Origin: Nocardia camponoti
GTDB lineage: Bacteria; Actinomycetota; Actinomycetes; Mycobacteriales; Mycobacteriaceae
Length of the DNA: 64,000 nucleotides
NCBI RefSeq assembly: GCF_014646135.1
Contig: NZ_BMMW01000001.1
Span: 513,570 to 577,569, forward strand
Direction of reading: 5' to 3'
The notes beneath the pieces are model-generated. The model saw only the letters and a program-made list of their open reading frames with translations, was not told the origin of the DNA and made no database searches. A program made the translations under genes and the position numbers. Of this stretch, positions 51,154 to 62,791 are shown one piece after another. The stretch's first letter is position 1, and each line of letters opens with the position of its first letter.

Positions 51154-51696
51154 ATGTCCCGAGTGGTCACCAAGGAGCAGTACTACGACACCGCCGTGAC
51201 GGTGCTCGCCGAATTCGGCTTCAAGGGGCTCAACATCGGTGTGCTGTGTCGTCGGCTCGGCGTCACAAGTGGGTCGTTTTACCACCACTTCGGCAGCTGG
51301 CAAGGCTTCGTCGACACCCTGCTCGAACACTGGGAAACCCGCCAACTCGACGAGCTAGCCACCCTCGACGTCGGCAGTGACCCAGCCGCCGACGTCGTCG
51401 CCTTCTCCACCCTCGCCAAGGGCCTCGAACACGGCGCTGAAGCCGCACTGCGCGCCTGGGCGGCCAACGACGAATCAGTCCACGTCACCATCAAGCGCGT
51501 CGACGCGTCCCGTCGCGAAACCGTGCACCGCGTCATCGACCGCGTCGTCGCCGACTCATCAACGGCCGCTGTCGTCACCGAATTCGGCCTCGCGATGCTC
51601 ATCGGCTACCAACAACTCGCCGCCGCGGGCGAAGCAACCCAACTCGACCCGCTGCTCGCCCAATACGCGCGACTGATCGAGTCGCACCGCAACTAA
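51154..51696 (+). CDS. TetR/AcrR family regulator
   Basis: 180 residues. HTH: YYDTAVTVLAEFGFKGLNIGVLCRRLGVTSGSFYHHFGSWQGFVD. The C-terminal domain has GAEAALRAWAANDESVHVTIKRVDASRRE, a pattern common in TetR regulators that lack a known ligand. It is divergent from the first TetR gene and convergent with the antiporter gene, whose stop it overlaps by 4 bp. No strong Shine-Dalgarno before ATG 51154. Confidence 0.9.
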   Translation: MSRVVTKEQYYDTAVTVLAEFGFKGLNIGVLCRRLGVTSGSFYHHFGSWQGFVDTLLEHWETRQLDELATLDVGSDPAADVVAFSTLAKGLEHGAEAALRAWAANDESVHVTIKRVDASRRETVHRVIDRVVADSSTAAVVTEFGLAMLIGYQQLAAAGEATQLDPLLAQYARLIESHRN

Positions 51697-53552
51697 CCAA
51701 GCAGCTCGTCGACGTAGCACCACCGCCACACCTCACCGGGCTCGACGCTGCGCATCACCGGATGCGCGCTCGCCCGGAAGTGTTTGTTGGCGTGGTTGCC
51801 AATCGACGACTCGCAACACCCAATGTGGCCGCACGCGGTGCACATCCGCAGATGCACCCAGGGCAACCCTTCCGCGATACACGTCGCGCACACCAATTCG
51901 CCGGTCGGTTCAGCGACAAGCGGGGCACACCGCAGATGCGCGCACCCTTCTTCGAGCCCTGCCGCCGCGGACAGTTCCCGCCGCTCTTCGACTTCGTCAT
52001 CCTCGTCGAAACGGTCGATCATCGATTCCTCAAGATCGAGCCGGGACAAAACATGTTGCAGCACTTCATAATCGGCGCCACCGGCGTCACGGACCGCGAG
52101 CACGACGTCGCGTTCGGCGGCGAGCATCGCCAACCGCAACCGCCGATACTCGGCCGTCGGGGTTTCCACTTCGGCCTCCGGTCGACCGAGCCGCTCCCAC
52201 GCCGCATACGAACGCCACACCAGGCGTTGCCGCAACGATTCGATGACCGGCTCCGGTGTCGATGGGCGGATCTGGCGATCCAACTCGGCCAACCCGGCCG
52301 TCGCCGCCTGCTGCAACAGATCCGCTTTCGCCAACGCGTCCTCAGCGCGACTCGGCCCGTGCAACTTGAGCAGCCGCACTAACCACGGCAGCGACGTGCC
52401 CTGCACCAGCAACGTTCCGCCGACGACAACCAGCGCGAGCAGTTCAAGGACTTGCAGTTGCGGGGTGGTGTTGGGCAGCAACAACACTGCGGCGAGGGTG
52501 ACCACCCCGCGCATGCCCGCCCACGACACCACCGCCAGCACCCGCAGCGGCACCGTCTGCCGTCCGGTCAACCGGGCGAACAACGTCGGCGCGCACACCC
52601 AAATCGGGCGCGCGACCATGACCGCGGCCAACACCGCGATCGCTGTCCACACCAGCAGCGAATGCGACAACCCCGAGTGCCACGCGCCTTCGACGATCCA
52701 GCGCACCTGCAACCCGATCACGAGGAAAACCGTTGATTCGAGGACGAATTGGATCGTGCGCCAGTTCGTTGTTTCGGCGACCCGCGACGCCGCGCTCTGC
52801 CAGCGTTGCGCACCGTGGCCCAGGATCATCGCGCATGTCACCACCGCGATCACCCCGGACGCGTGGACACGTTCGGCGGGCAGATACGCGATGAACGGTG
52901 CGAGGAACGACACGGCGGTGTCGAGCACGGGGTCGGTGATGCGGCGGCGCAGCAGTATCAACATCAGCGCGACCAGCCCGCCGATCGCCGCGCCGCCGCC
53001 TGCGGCCAGGAGGAAGTCGCCACCGAGGTCCCACACGGTGACCGCCCCGGCCATCGCCGCGATCGCCCCACGCAACGCGACAAGCGCGGTCGCGTCGTTG
53101 AACAGCGACTCATCTTCGAGCACGGTCACGATGCGACGTGGCATGCCGGTGCGCCGCGCCACCGCCGTCGCCGCGACCGCATCCGGTGGCGCGACGACGG
53201 CGCCCAACGCGACGGCCGCCGCGAATGGCACCGGCAACAGCAACCAAACAACAAGGGCGACAACGAAAGTGGTGAAAAGCACCAGCCCGACCGACAGGGA
53301 CACGATTGTTCTGACATTGGCGCGGAAATCGACAAGCGACGTTCGCAGTGCGGCCGTGTAGAGCAGGGGCGGCAACAGACCGAGCAGCACCACCTCAGGT
53401 TCCAAGTGCACCTGCGGAACCATCGGCACATACGACGCGGCCACCCCGGCGACGGTCAAGACGAGCGGTTCAGAAATTCCGAAGCGTCGCGCGAACGCCG
53501 CTAACGCGACCGCCGCCCCGACAAGCACAACCAACCCGATCGCCACATGCAC
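51693..53552 (-). CDS. Na+/H+ antiporter (CPA1/NhaP-type) fused to a UBP zinc finger
   Basis: 619 residues. Residues about 1-400 are a CPA1 antiporter with 10-12 helices: VVAPPDAVAATAVARR, VLEDESLFNDATALVAL (ion-binding ND), VLESTVFLVIGLQVRW and SWAGMRGVVTLAAVLLLP. A cytosolic, coiled-coil-prone region (AEDALAKADLLQQAATAGLAELDRQ) follows. The last ~85 residues form a ZnF-UBP finger with many Cys/His: GCAHLRCAP, CATCIAEG, MCTACGHIGCC, NHANKHF. UBP fingers bind ubiquitin C-termini in eukaryotes; here a C-terminal glycine of another protein or a zinc-structural role is conceivable. Start ATG 53552. Confidence 0.9.
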   Translation of the reverse strand: MHVAIGLVVLVGAAVALAAFARRFGISEPLVLTVAGVAASYVPMVPQVHLEPEVVLLGLLPPLLYTAALRTSLVDFRANVRTIVSLSVGLVLFTTFVVALVVWLLLPVPFAAAVALGAVVAPPDAVAATAVARRTGMPRRIVTVLEDESLFNDATALVALRGAIAAMAGAVTVWDLGGDFLLAAGGGAAIGGLVALMLILLRRRITDPVLDTAVSFLAPFIAYLPAERVHASGVIAVVTCAMILGHGAQRWQSAASRVAETTNWRTIQFVLESTVFLVIGLQVRWIVEGAWHSGLSHSLLVWTAIAVLAAVMVARPIWVCAPTLFARLTGRQTVPLRVLAVVSWAGMRGVVTLAAVLLLPNTTPQLQVLELLALVVVGGTLLVQGTSLPWLVRLLKLHGPSRAEDALAKADLLQQAATAGLAELDRQIRPSTPEPVIESLRQRLVWRSYAAWERLGRPEAEVETPTAEYRRLRLAMLAAERDVVLAVRDAGGADYEVLQHVLSRLDLEESMIDRFDEDDEVEERRELSAAAGLEEGCAHLRCAPLVAEPTGELVCATCIAEGLPWVHLRMCTACGHIGCCESSIGNHANKHFRASAHPVMRSVEPGEVWRWCYVDELLG

Positions 53553-53576
53553 GGCTCAGATTGTCGCAGAAAGTCG

Positions 53577-54347
53577 TTAACCAGCAGCTTCAACGAAGTC
53601 CGCGTCCTTGCCTTCGGCGAGGTGATCAGCCGACCCCCACACCCGAAGCGCCAACCGGTTCCCTTCGCGCCGCCACTGCGACACCGACGCCGTCGGCACC
53701 GAAACCAAATCCGGGGTCGCACCGAAGCCGTCGATGACGTACCGCAACGCCGACAGCACCGCGTCATGGGTCACCAACAGCACCTGCTCACCGGGCGCGA
53801 CCGCATCAAGCTCGGTGAGGAAGCTGCGCACCCGCATCGCCACATCGGCAATCGACTCGCCGCCGGGTGGGCGATACCACCAATCACCGAGCCGTTCGCG
53901 GCGGGCGGCTTCGCTGGGGGAGGCCCGCCGGATCGCCGGTTGCGGGAACAGGTCGAAAATCCCCATCTCGCGGTCGCGGATACGTTCGTCAACGACGGTG
54001 CGGATCGGCCGCAGATGCCGGTTGCGTTCGGTCGCTGTCGCCGCCATCAACGCCCAGGTGAGCCGGGTGCGTAAGTAAGGCGAGCACACAACAAGATCGG
54101 GGCGTTGCACGCTACCCAACCCGGCAAGCCATTGCCCGAGTTTGCGTGCTTCCCACCGGCCAACGTCGGTCAACTCGACGTCGGCGTCGGTGGTGCGCAT
54201 GTGCCGGATGTTCGTTGTCGGGTCGGCGAACCACACATTGGCCTCGCTTTGCCCGTGCCGCACCGCCCACAATCCGCCGATCGTATGCGGGATTGTCAAC
54301 CCTTGCGGCACCGAAACCCAACCCCTGCCGCGCTGTTCGAACCCCAT
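53577..54347 (-). CDS. Histidine phosphatase family protein
   Basis: About 256 residues. Phosphoglycerate-mutase-like motifs: LWAVRHGQSEANVWFADP, ELTDVGRWEARKLGQWL, CSPYLRTRLTWALM (second Arg), WWYRPPGGESIADVAMRVRSFL and VLLVTHDAVLSAL (second His). It is a predicted phosphatase, substrate unknown. ATG 54347 (MGFEQRG); TTG 54350 is just upstream. It ends 25 nt before the antiporter start, so the two may be co-transcribed. Confidence 0.9.
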   Translation of the reverse strand: MGFEQRGRGWVSVPQGLTIPHTIGGLWAVRHGQSEANVWFADPTTNIRHMRTTDADVELTDVGRWEARKLGQWLAGLGSVQRPDLVVCSPYLRTRLTWALMAATATERNRHLRPIRTVVDERIRDREMGIFDLFPQPAIRRASPSEAARRERLGDWWYRPPGGESIADVAMRVRSFLTELDAVAPGEQVLLVTHDAVLSALRYVIDGFGATPDLVSVPTASVSQWRREGNRLALRVWGSADHLAEGKDADFVEAAG

Positions 54348-54450
54348 CAACCCTCTAACAACATCGAAAACTGGGAATAGCGAACCACGCCCGCGGCGTT
54401 CCCATCCACACGCGTGTCCACTTCAAGAGTTTGGCCCCAAGGAGGCGGCT

Positions 54451-55173
54451 GTGCCCACTCAAGTTGAGATCTGGACCGACATCAACTGCCCGTTCTGTTA
54501 CCTCGGCAAAGCCCGCTTCGAAGAAGCGTTGAAGGCGTTTCCGCACCGTGACGACGTGCAAGTCGTGCATAAGTCCTTCGAACTCGACCCGACGATCGCA
54601 CCCGACCACACCGGTCCCGTCGTCGACCACATCGCCGAAAAGTACGGCATCTCCACCGACCAAGCCGCCGCCAACGAACGCTCCATCGGCGAACAAGCCG
54701 CCGAGCTTGGGTTGCCGTATCAGATCAGCGGCCGCGACTTCGGCAACAGCTTCGACATGCACCGACTCCTGCACTTCGCCCTTGAACAGGGCAAACAAGA
54801 TCAACTACTCGACGCGCTGTACGCGGCGAACTTCGCCGACGACAAACCCGCGTTCGGCGACACCGCCCGCCTCGCCGACATCGCCGCCGACGCTGGCCTG
54901 GATAAAGCCGCCGCCGAAGCCGTCCTCGCCGACCCAACCGCTTACGCCGACGCTGTCCGCGCCGACGAAGCCGAAGCCGCCGCACTCGGGGTGAACGGGG
55001 TGCCGTTCTTCGTTTTCGACGGCAAATACGCGGTGTCAGGGGCGCAACCGGTGCCGGTGTTCACGCGCGCACTCGAAACCGCCTACAACGACGCGCCGCG
55101 CCCGCAGCTGCTCGTCGACCAAGAAACCGACGCAACCTGCGGGCCCGACGGGTGCGCGCTGCCGGAGAACTGA
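54451..55173 (+). CDS. FrnE-like DsbA-family thiol oxidoreductase
   Basis: About 240 residues without signal peptide, so cytosolic. The thioredoxin-fold active site is CPFC in EIWTDINCPFCYLGKARF; the inserted helical domain and the cis-Pro segment GVNGVPFFVFDGKYAVSGAQP match FrnE. The C-terminus has a second Cys pair (DATCGPDGCALPEN), as in FrnE proteins where a C-terminal motif assists the active site. Role in disulphide handling under oxidative stress is inferred. GTG 54451 is fixed by AAGGAGG 6 nt upstream. Confidence 0.9.
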   Translation: MPTQVEIWTDINCPFCYLGKARFEEALKAFPHRDDVQVVHKSFELDPTIAPDHTGPVVDHIAEKYGISTDQAAANERSIGEQAAELGLPYQISGRDFGNSFDMHRLLHFALEQGKQDQLLDALYAANFADDKPAFGDTARLADIAADAGLDKAAAEAVLADPTAYADAVRADEAEAAALGVNGVPFFVFDGKYAVSGAQPVPVFTRALETAYNDAPRPQLLVDQETDATCGPDGCALPEN

Positions 55174-55174
55174 C

Positions 55175-56233
55175 CTACTTCTGCAGGTCGATGACGACCT
55201 TGATGTCGTCGTGCGGAACGGTGATATCGAACGCCTCCAGGGCCCGCGACAACGGCAGCCGCCGCGTAATCAGCCCCGAAAGCCACTTTTTATCGGCTTT
55301 GGCTAGCGCGGCGGCAGCCTGCTCGTAATGGTGCCGGTTCGCATTCACCGATCCGAAGACCACCCCGTTGCCGAGCACCATGTTGCGGTTGAGCGCGCCC
55401 ACGTCGACAGGTGAACTGCTGCCCGGCGAAGACACCCCGGTCAAGCACACGATCTCGCAGGGAATATCGAGCTGCATGGCCTGCACCACCACAGCGGGCG
55501 CGCCGGTTGCTTCGATCACGATGTCGGGGTTGACCGCTTTGGCCGCGTCAGCGACCGAACCGGTGTGATACGTCGCGCCGAGTTCTTCCACCAGTCTCGG
55601 TTTCACGCCTGAGGTCGCGCGGTCAAGCACATGCACATCTAGACCCTTGAGTTTGCCAATCATGGCCGCCAGCAACCCAATTGGGCCCGCACCGGTGACG
55701 AGCACCCGCGTCGGATCGAACCACGCGCGTTTGTCGATGTTGTCGATCTGGTCCCACGCCTTGGCGACGACGGTCGTCGGCTCCATCAGCACCCCAACCT
55801 CACCCAGGCTCGGGTCCAGTTTCACCGCGTAATCAGCCAACACCGTCCACCCGGTCGACCCGTACCCGTCGACCTCCTTGATCCCGCGTTCCACGTAAAG
55901 CCCGTTGCGGCACATGTCGAACTCGCCGCGCGCACACGCACCACACGGCACCGGGTCGGGGCGGCGCACAATCCCGACGATGATGTCGCCTTCGGCGAAC
56001 CCGCTGTCCTTCGGCGCGGCCTTCACCCGACCAAGCGACTCGTGGCCCAAGATCAGCTGCTGCTTGCCAGGGGGAGCCCACCCATACAGTCCCGACGCGA
56101 TCTCGCGGTCAGTGCCGCAAATGCCCAGCGAGATCCCTTCGACAAGCAGTTCGTTGAGCCCGACAACCGGGTCTTCCACCTCTTGGACCTGCAATGACCC
56201 GGGCTGATGCGGGATAACTGTCAGCGCACGCAT
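55175..56233 (-). CDS. Glucose 1-dehydrogenase-like zinc alcohol dehydrogenase (MDR)
   Basis: About 352 residues, medium-chain dehydrogenase. Catalytic zinc ligands are in GISLGICGTDREIASG and LILGHESLG; the structural cysteines are in PVPCGACARGEFDMCRNG. Then GYGSTGWTVLADYAVKLD, LMEPTTVVAKAWDQI and the Rossmann VLVTGAGPIGLLAAMIG. The C-terminal domain matches the glucose dehydrogenase subgroup (GNGVVFGSVNANRHHYEQAA). It oxidises glucose or a related aldose with NAD(P)+. ATG 56233 has GGAGAG 5 nt upstream. It is convergent with the FrnE-like gene with 1 nt between stops. Confidence 0.88.
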   Translation of the reverse strand: MRALTVIPHQPGSLQVQEVEDPVVGLNELLVEGISLGICGTDREIASGLYGWAPPGKQQLILGHESLGRVKAAPKDSGFAEGDIIVGIVRRPDPVPCGACARGEFDMCRNGLYVERGIKEVDGYGSTGWTVLADYAVKLDPSLGEVGVLMEPTTVVAKAWDQIDNIDKRAWFDPTRVLVTGAGPIGLLAAMIGKLKGLDVHVLDRATSGVKPRLVEELGATYHTGSVADAAKAVNPDIVIEATGAPAVVVQAMQLDIPCEIVCLTGVSSPGSSSPVDVGALNRNMVLGNGVVFGSVNANRHHYEQAAAALAKADKKWLSGLITRRLPLSRALEAFDITVPHDDIKVVIDLQK

Positions 56234-56440
56234 TCGGCTCTCCTTCTCGCAAGCGACCAAACCTCAGGACCGGGCAACTCTTGAGCGAACCCGCCGCACG
56301 CGCGGATTACCTGCATCAACGGTACTCGAATTCGCGACAAGGGTGACCTGTGACACTGCCGCACCGGACGTGACCGGGCGGCGATCGGTTACCGTGGCGG
56401 ACGTCATCGCCGGAAAGCTCGTTGCTGTTGTGGAGGCACC

Positions 56441-57226
56441 ATGCGGATCGCTGTCGCGGTCATCACCCTGTTCGCCGCCCTACTGACCTGTGCGCCCGCG
56501 TCGGCGACGCCAGCGCTCAACGCGACGACATCGACGGTGATCAACGACCTCATCGCCACCCGCGCCGCGGCCGGTCCGGTAGCGAAAGGTGAACTGATCG
56601 AACGCCTTTCGGGGCGACTGCTCGGCACGCCCTACCGCGCGAACATGCTCATCGGCTCAGCGAGCGAGCCCGAACAGCTCGTCATCGACCTGAGCGCCGT
56701 TGACTGCTTCACCTTCCTTGACTACGTCAACGCCGCGACGACCGCGACCAACCCCGACACCTTCACCACCGCGCTCATCGCCACCCGCTACCGCGACAGT
56801 CGCGTCGAATTCGCTTCGCGCAAGCACTTTTTCACCGACTGGGCAACCGGAACCGCACCGCTGGCCGACGACATCACCGCCACGCTGAGCGCGGACGCGA
56901 CCACCGTCGCCAAGACGCTCAACGCCAAGGGCGACGGCTCGCTGTACCTTCCCGGTTTGCCGACGGTCGACCGGGCGATCACGTACCTGCCCAGTTCGGC
57001 CGTCGACGCCGCGGTGACCGGTGGGTTGCGCACCGGCGACTACCTCGGCGCGTACACCCCGACCGCCGGACTGGACGTCACCCACGTCGGCATCCTCATC
57101 AACACCCCAGCGGGCCCGATGTTCCGCAACGCGTCCTCGCTGGTCGCCAACAACAGGGTCGTCGACCAGCCGTTGAGCGATTACCTCGCGACTGTGCCCG
57201 GTGTCGTCGTCCTCCGACCTCGATAA
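56441..57226 (+). CDS. Secreted DUF1460 protein (amidase-like NlpC/P60 relative)
   Basis: 261 residues with a Sec signal (cleavage near ASA-TP at about residue 23). DUF1460 features: RLLGTPYRANMLIGSASEPEQLVIDLSAVDCFTFLDYVNA, containing the catalytic-type Cys in VDCFTF, and THVGILI with the His. Characterised DUF1460 members are N-acetylmuramoyl-L-alanine amidases, so cell-wall peptide recycling or remodelling is likely. TGGAGG lies before ATG 56441. Confidence 0.85.
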   Translation: MRIAVAVITLFAALLTCAPASATPALNATTSTVINDLIATRAAAGPVAKGELIERLSGRLLGTPYRANMLIGSASEPEQLVIDLSAVDCFTFLDYVNAATTATNPDTFTTALIATRYRDSRVEFASRKHFFTDWATGTAPLADDITATLSADATTVAKTLNAKGDGSLYLPGLPTVDRAITYLPSSAVDAAVTGGLRTGDYLGAYTPTAGLDVTHVGILINTPAGPMFRNASSLVANNRVVDQPLSDYLATVPGVVVLRPR

Positions 57227-57234
57227 CCCGCGAG

Positions 57235-57240
57235 TAGGCT
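57235..57240 (+). promoter_or_regulatory. Candidate -10 box, leaderless small gene
   Basis: TAGGCT (TANNNT) ends 8 nt before ATG 57248, with no Shine-Dalgarno in between. It lies 9 nt after the DUF1460 stop, so the small gene can be transcribed on its own. Confidence 0.5.
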
Positions 57241-57247
57241 GACTGCC

Positions 57248-57592
57248 ATGCCTGGCGACCGCATCACCTGGACCAACTTCGCTCCCCGGCAACCAACCGA
57301 TGCCGACCGAGCCGCCCTCCACACCGATCTGGCCGACCGCGCCCGCCTCGTCCGCACCGAAGGCTGGGCTGCCCACCGCGACACCTGGCCAGCCGGCGTG
57401 GTCGCCGCCGTCGCGGCCGTGTTGAACGACGCTGAGGTGCTCAAAGAACTCGACGAAACCGAAGCCCAGGTGTTGACCCGCTACGCCGCCGACCTCTACG
57501 GCTTCACTGACAGCCGCAAAGACATCGCCAAAGGGCTTCCCAACACCCAAGCGTGGTTCGACAGTGTCCGCAAAGCCGCTGGCCTGGCCTAG
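57248..57592 (+). CDS. Small hypothetical protein, 114 residues
   Basis: Soluble, mostly helical (DRAALHTDLADRARLVRTEG; AAVLNDAEVLKELDETEAQV; DIAKGLPNTQAWFDSVRKAA), with no recognised motif. The start at ATG 57248 is supported by a leaderless -10 hexamer. It may be linked in transcription to DUF1460 upstream. Confidence 0.7.
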   Translation: MPGDRITWTNFAPRQPTDADRAALHTDLADRARLVRTEGWAAHRDTWPAGVVAAVAAVLNDAEVLKELDETEAQVLTRYAADLYGFTDSRKDIAKGLPNTQAWFDSVRKAAGLA

Positions 57593-57634
57593 TTCGGGCG
57601 GTTTTTGTCACACCCTTGCGGCACTATGGTCGGC

Positions 57635-59992
<2,358 letters not shown>

Positions 59993-59997
59993 CCACC

Positions 59998-60058
59998 CGT
60001 TGGGGCTCGTCCGGGCCGGGAAATCACCCGGTTCGGATGAGCAACCCAACCCCCAACG
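59998..60058 (+). terminator. Large stem-loop after the UvrA paralogue
   Basis: Outer arms CGTTGGGG (59998-60005) and CCCCAACG (60051-60058). The inner 15-bp stem pairs 60006-60020 with 60027-60041 using three G-U pairs, with a 6-nt loop. It lies just after the stop codon. Confidence 0.75.
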
Positions 60059-60104
60059 TCGGACACGATGGGCTCACCCGACCGCGCTCGACGACGGAGG
60101 ACCC

Positions 60105-61412
60105 ATGACCGTGTTGTCCGATGACCTCAGCACTCTCAGTTACGAGGCGTACGTCTACCTGTACTCCCTGGTCACCATGGACATCACCCGGGAACAGCAA
60201 ACCAACTCCCCGGTCGGGTCAACGCCCGCGTTCGGGCCGCCCAACGAGTTCCACCACATGCTCACGCTGCCCGACGTCGACTTCCGTGCCGTCGTGCGCC
60301 CCAACTTCGACACCCTCTACTCGTCGGCATGGCTCGACCTGTCGAACGGGCCGATCAAGCTCCACATCCCCAACAGCAACGACCGTTTCTACATGATGCC
60401 GATGCTCGACGCATGGACCGACGCCTTCGCCTCTCCCGGCAAACGCACCACCGGCACCGACGAACAGGACTACGTGATCGTCGGCCCCGAATACATCGGT
60501 GAACTGCCCGAAGGCATCCCGGTCATCACCGCGCCAACCCCGATCGTGTGGATCATCGGCCGCACCCAAACCGACGGCCCCGACGACTACCCGGCCGTCA
60601 ACGAGTTCCAACACGGGCTACGCCTCGAAGTCCTTGGCGACCCGCCCCCGTTCAAGCCCGACCCGAAAAAGGTGAGCACGGTCGAACCGTTGCGCCAAGT
60701 CGCCGACATGCCCGCGCTCGACTTCTTCGCCCGCGGTGCCGACATCCTCAAAACCATCCCACCCCACCTGACCGACTACGCGATCCTCGCGCGCATCGCG
60801 CTGCTCGGCATCGTGCCCGGCGACGACTTCGACGGCACCCGGTTTTCCGCCGACGAACAACAGGCGATCTCCGAAGGTGTCGCGAAAGCACGCGCCGACC
60901 TGCTCGCCGCCCGCCAAACAATGATCCCGCCGCTCGACGGCTGGATGAGCATCCTCTACAGCATCGGCGTGTACGGCAACGACTACTTCCGCCGCTCAGC
61001 GGTGACCCTGATCGGCCTCGGCGCCAATAGCGCCGAAGACGCCGTCTACCCGCTGCTTGTCGCCGACGCTGACGGCAACCCGCTCCTCGGCGACAACAAT
61101 TACGTGATCCACTTCGCTAAAGGCAAGCTCCCGCCAGCCGCCGCGTTCTGGTCGGTCACCATGTATGACCTTGAGGGCTACCAGGTCCCGAACGAACTCA
61201 ACCGCTACGCCATCGGCGACCGCGACAACCTGAAATACAACCCCGACGGCTCCCTCGACATCTACGTCTCCCACACCAACCCGGGCCCAGAACGCGAATC
61301 CAATTGGCTCCCAGCACAACTCGGCCCGATGGGCATCACCTTGCGCCTCTACGCCCCCGACGCCGAAGCACTAGACGGCAGCTGGACCCCACCGCCGGTG
61401 CGGCGCGTTTAG
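60105..61412 (+). CDS. DUF1254/DUF1214 domain protein
   Basis: About 435 residues. DUF1254 part: TLSYEAYVYLYSLVTMDITREQ, then FRAVVRPNFDTLYSSAWLDLSNGPIKLHIPNSNDRFYMMPMLDAWTD. DUF1214 part: RSAVTLIGLGANSAEDAVYP, PPAAAFWSVTMYDLEGYQVPNELNRYAIGDRDNLKYNPDGSLDIYVSH. Function unknown; no signal peptide. ATG 60105 is fixed by GGAGG 4 nt upstream. The MFS gene starts 2 nt after its stop, so the two belong to one operon. Confidence 0.9.
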   Translation: MTVLSDDLSTLSYEAYVYLYSLVTMDITREQQTNSPVGSTPAFGPPNEFHHMLTLPDVDFRAVVRPNFDTLYSSAWLDLSNGPIKLHIPNSNDRFYMMPMLDAWTDAFASPGKRTTGTDEQDYVIVGPEYIGELPEGIPVITAPTPIVWIIGRTQTDGPDDYPAVNEFQHGLRLEVLGDPPPFKPDPKKVSTVEPLRQVADMPALDFFARGADILKTIPPHLTDYAILARIALLGIVPGDDFDGTRFSADEQQAISEGVAKARADLLAARQTMIPPLDGWMSILYSIGVYGNDYFRRSAVTLIGLGANSAEDAVYPLLVADADGNPLLGDNNYVIHFAKGKLPPAAAFWSVTMYDLEGYQVPNELNRYAIGDRDNLKYNPDGSLDIYVSHTNPGPERESNWLPAQLGPMGITLRLYAPDAEALDGSWTPPPVRRV

Positions 61413-61414
61413 TT

Positions 61415-62782
61415 ATGACTAACGGGCCGGGCGGGTTCACTCACCGCCAACTCGCCACTCTCGGCGCTGCCATGCTCGGCTTCTTCGTCGTCGGCCTCGA
61501 CGCCCAAATCGTCAACGTCGCGCTCCCCGACATTGGCAAAGCGCTCGGCGGCGGACTCTCAGCACTGCAATGGATCATCACCGGGTACACCCTCACCTTC
61601 TCGGCACTGATCCTCTTCGCGGGCACCCTGTCGGACCGCATCGGCGCCCGCCACACCTACATGCTCGGCATGGTCCTCTTCGTTGTCGCATCAACAGCCT
61701 GTGGGCTCGCACCCAACCTCGGCGTGCTCGTCGCCGCCCGCCTCGTCCAGGGCGCGGGCGCGGCACTGGTGACCCCAACGTCGCTCGCCCTCATCCGCGA
61801 AGGATTCACCAAAGAAGCCCAACGCACCCGCGCGATCGGACTGTGGGCCGTCGGCGGTTCCGTCGCCGCCGCCGCGGGCCCGATCGTCGGCGGCGCGCTC
61901 ACCATCATCGACTGGCGCTTCATTTTCTGGGTCAACATCCCCGTCGTCGCGTTCGCCCTGCTGTGCGCGACCCGAACCGTCGTTTCCCCGCGCCGCAAAG
62001 TGCCCTTCGACGTCGTCGGCCAACTCTGTGCGATCGTCGCGCTCGGCAGCTTCACCTTCGCCGTGATCGAAGGGGAAAAACTCCGCTGGACCAGCCCGAT
62101 CATCATCGGCCTGTTCATTGTCACCGTCTTCGCCGGCGCGGGATTCCTCGCCGCACAGCACTGGGGCGCCCACCCGATGGTCCCGCTCCGACTCTTCACC
62201 GACAAGCAGCTCTGCATCGTGCTGGTCGTCGCGTTCACCACGATGGCCGCGTTCTACGGCGTCGTCTTCGTCCAAAGCCTGTACTTCCAAAACCAACGCC
62301 ACGAAAGCGCGCTGATGACCGGCGTGCTGTTCCTCCCGATGACCGCGCTCGTCACCATCCTGAGCGCCAAAGCGGCCACCCTCATCGACCGATTTGGTCG
62401 CCGCGCGCTCATCACCTGCGGCGTCACCCTGCAAGCGGCCGGTTTGCTCGTGATCGCGTTCCTCCCCGAATCCGTGTCGATCTGGACGGTGTCGGCGGCG
62501 ATGATTCTCGTCGGCGGTGGGGGAGCGCTCACCGTTCCGCCGCTCACGTCGATCGTGCTCGACCACGCACCCATCGAACTCGCGGGCACCGCGTCCGGTG
62601 TGCTCAACACCTTCCGCCAGGTCGGCGGCTCGCTCGGTGTGGCAGGCATCGGCGCGGTGATCGCCGCGCATACGGCCTTCATGTCAGGTATGCGCATCGG
62701 CTTGGTCGCGACCGTCATCGTCCTGCTCGTGACGGCGGTATTGAGTCTCGGCCTCGACGGACGTAAGCGGTCGCACGCGTGA
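61415..62782 (+). CDS. MFS exporter, DHA2 (EmrB/QacA) type
   Basis: 456 residues and about 14 helices. Motifs: LDAQIVNVALPDIG in helix 1 (DHA2 motif D1), GTLSDRIGARHTYM (motif A) and VAARLVQGAGAALVTPTSLALI (motif C region). It is a predicted proton-driven drug or metabolite exporter. It is coupled to the DUF1254 gene. No adjacent TetR regulator. Its stop is 10 nt from the stop of the convergent LysE gene. Confidence 0.9.
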   Translation: MTNGPGGFTHRQLATLGAAMLGFFVVGLDAQIVNVALPDIGKALGGGLSALQWIITGYTLTFSALILFAGTLSDRIGARHTYMLGMVLFVVASTACGLAPNLGVLVAARLVQGAGAALVTPTSLALIREGFTKEAQRTRAIGLWAVGGSVAAAAGPIVGGALTIIDWRFIFWVNIPVVAFALLCATRTVVSPRRKVPFDVVGQLCAIVALGSFTFAVIEGEKLRWTSPIIIGLFIVTVFAGAGFLAAQHWGAHPMVPLRLFTDKQLCIVLVVAFTTMAAFYGVVFVQSLYFQNQRHESALMTGVLFLPMTALVTILSAKAATLIDRFGRRALITCGVTLQAAGLLVIAFLPESVSIWTVSAAMILVGGGGALTVPPLTSIVLDHAPIELAGTASGVLNTFRQVGGSLGVAGIGAVIAAHTAFMSGMRIGLVATVIVLLVTAVLSLGLDGRKRSHA

Positions 62783-62791
62783 TCGGTCAAG

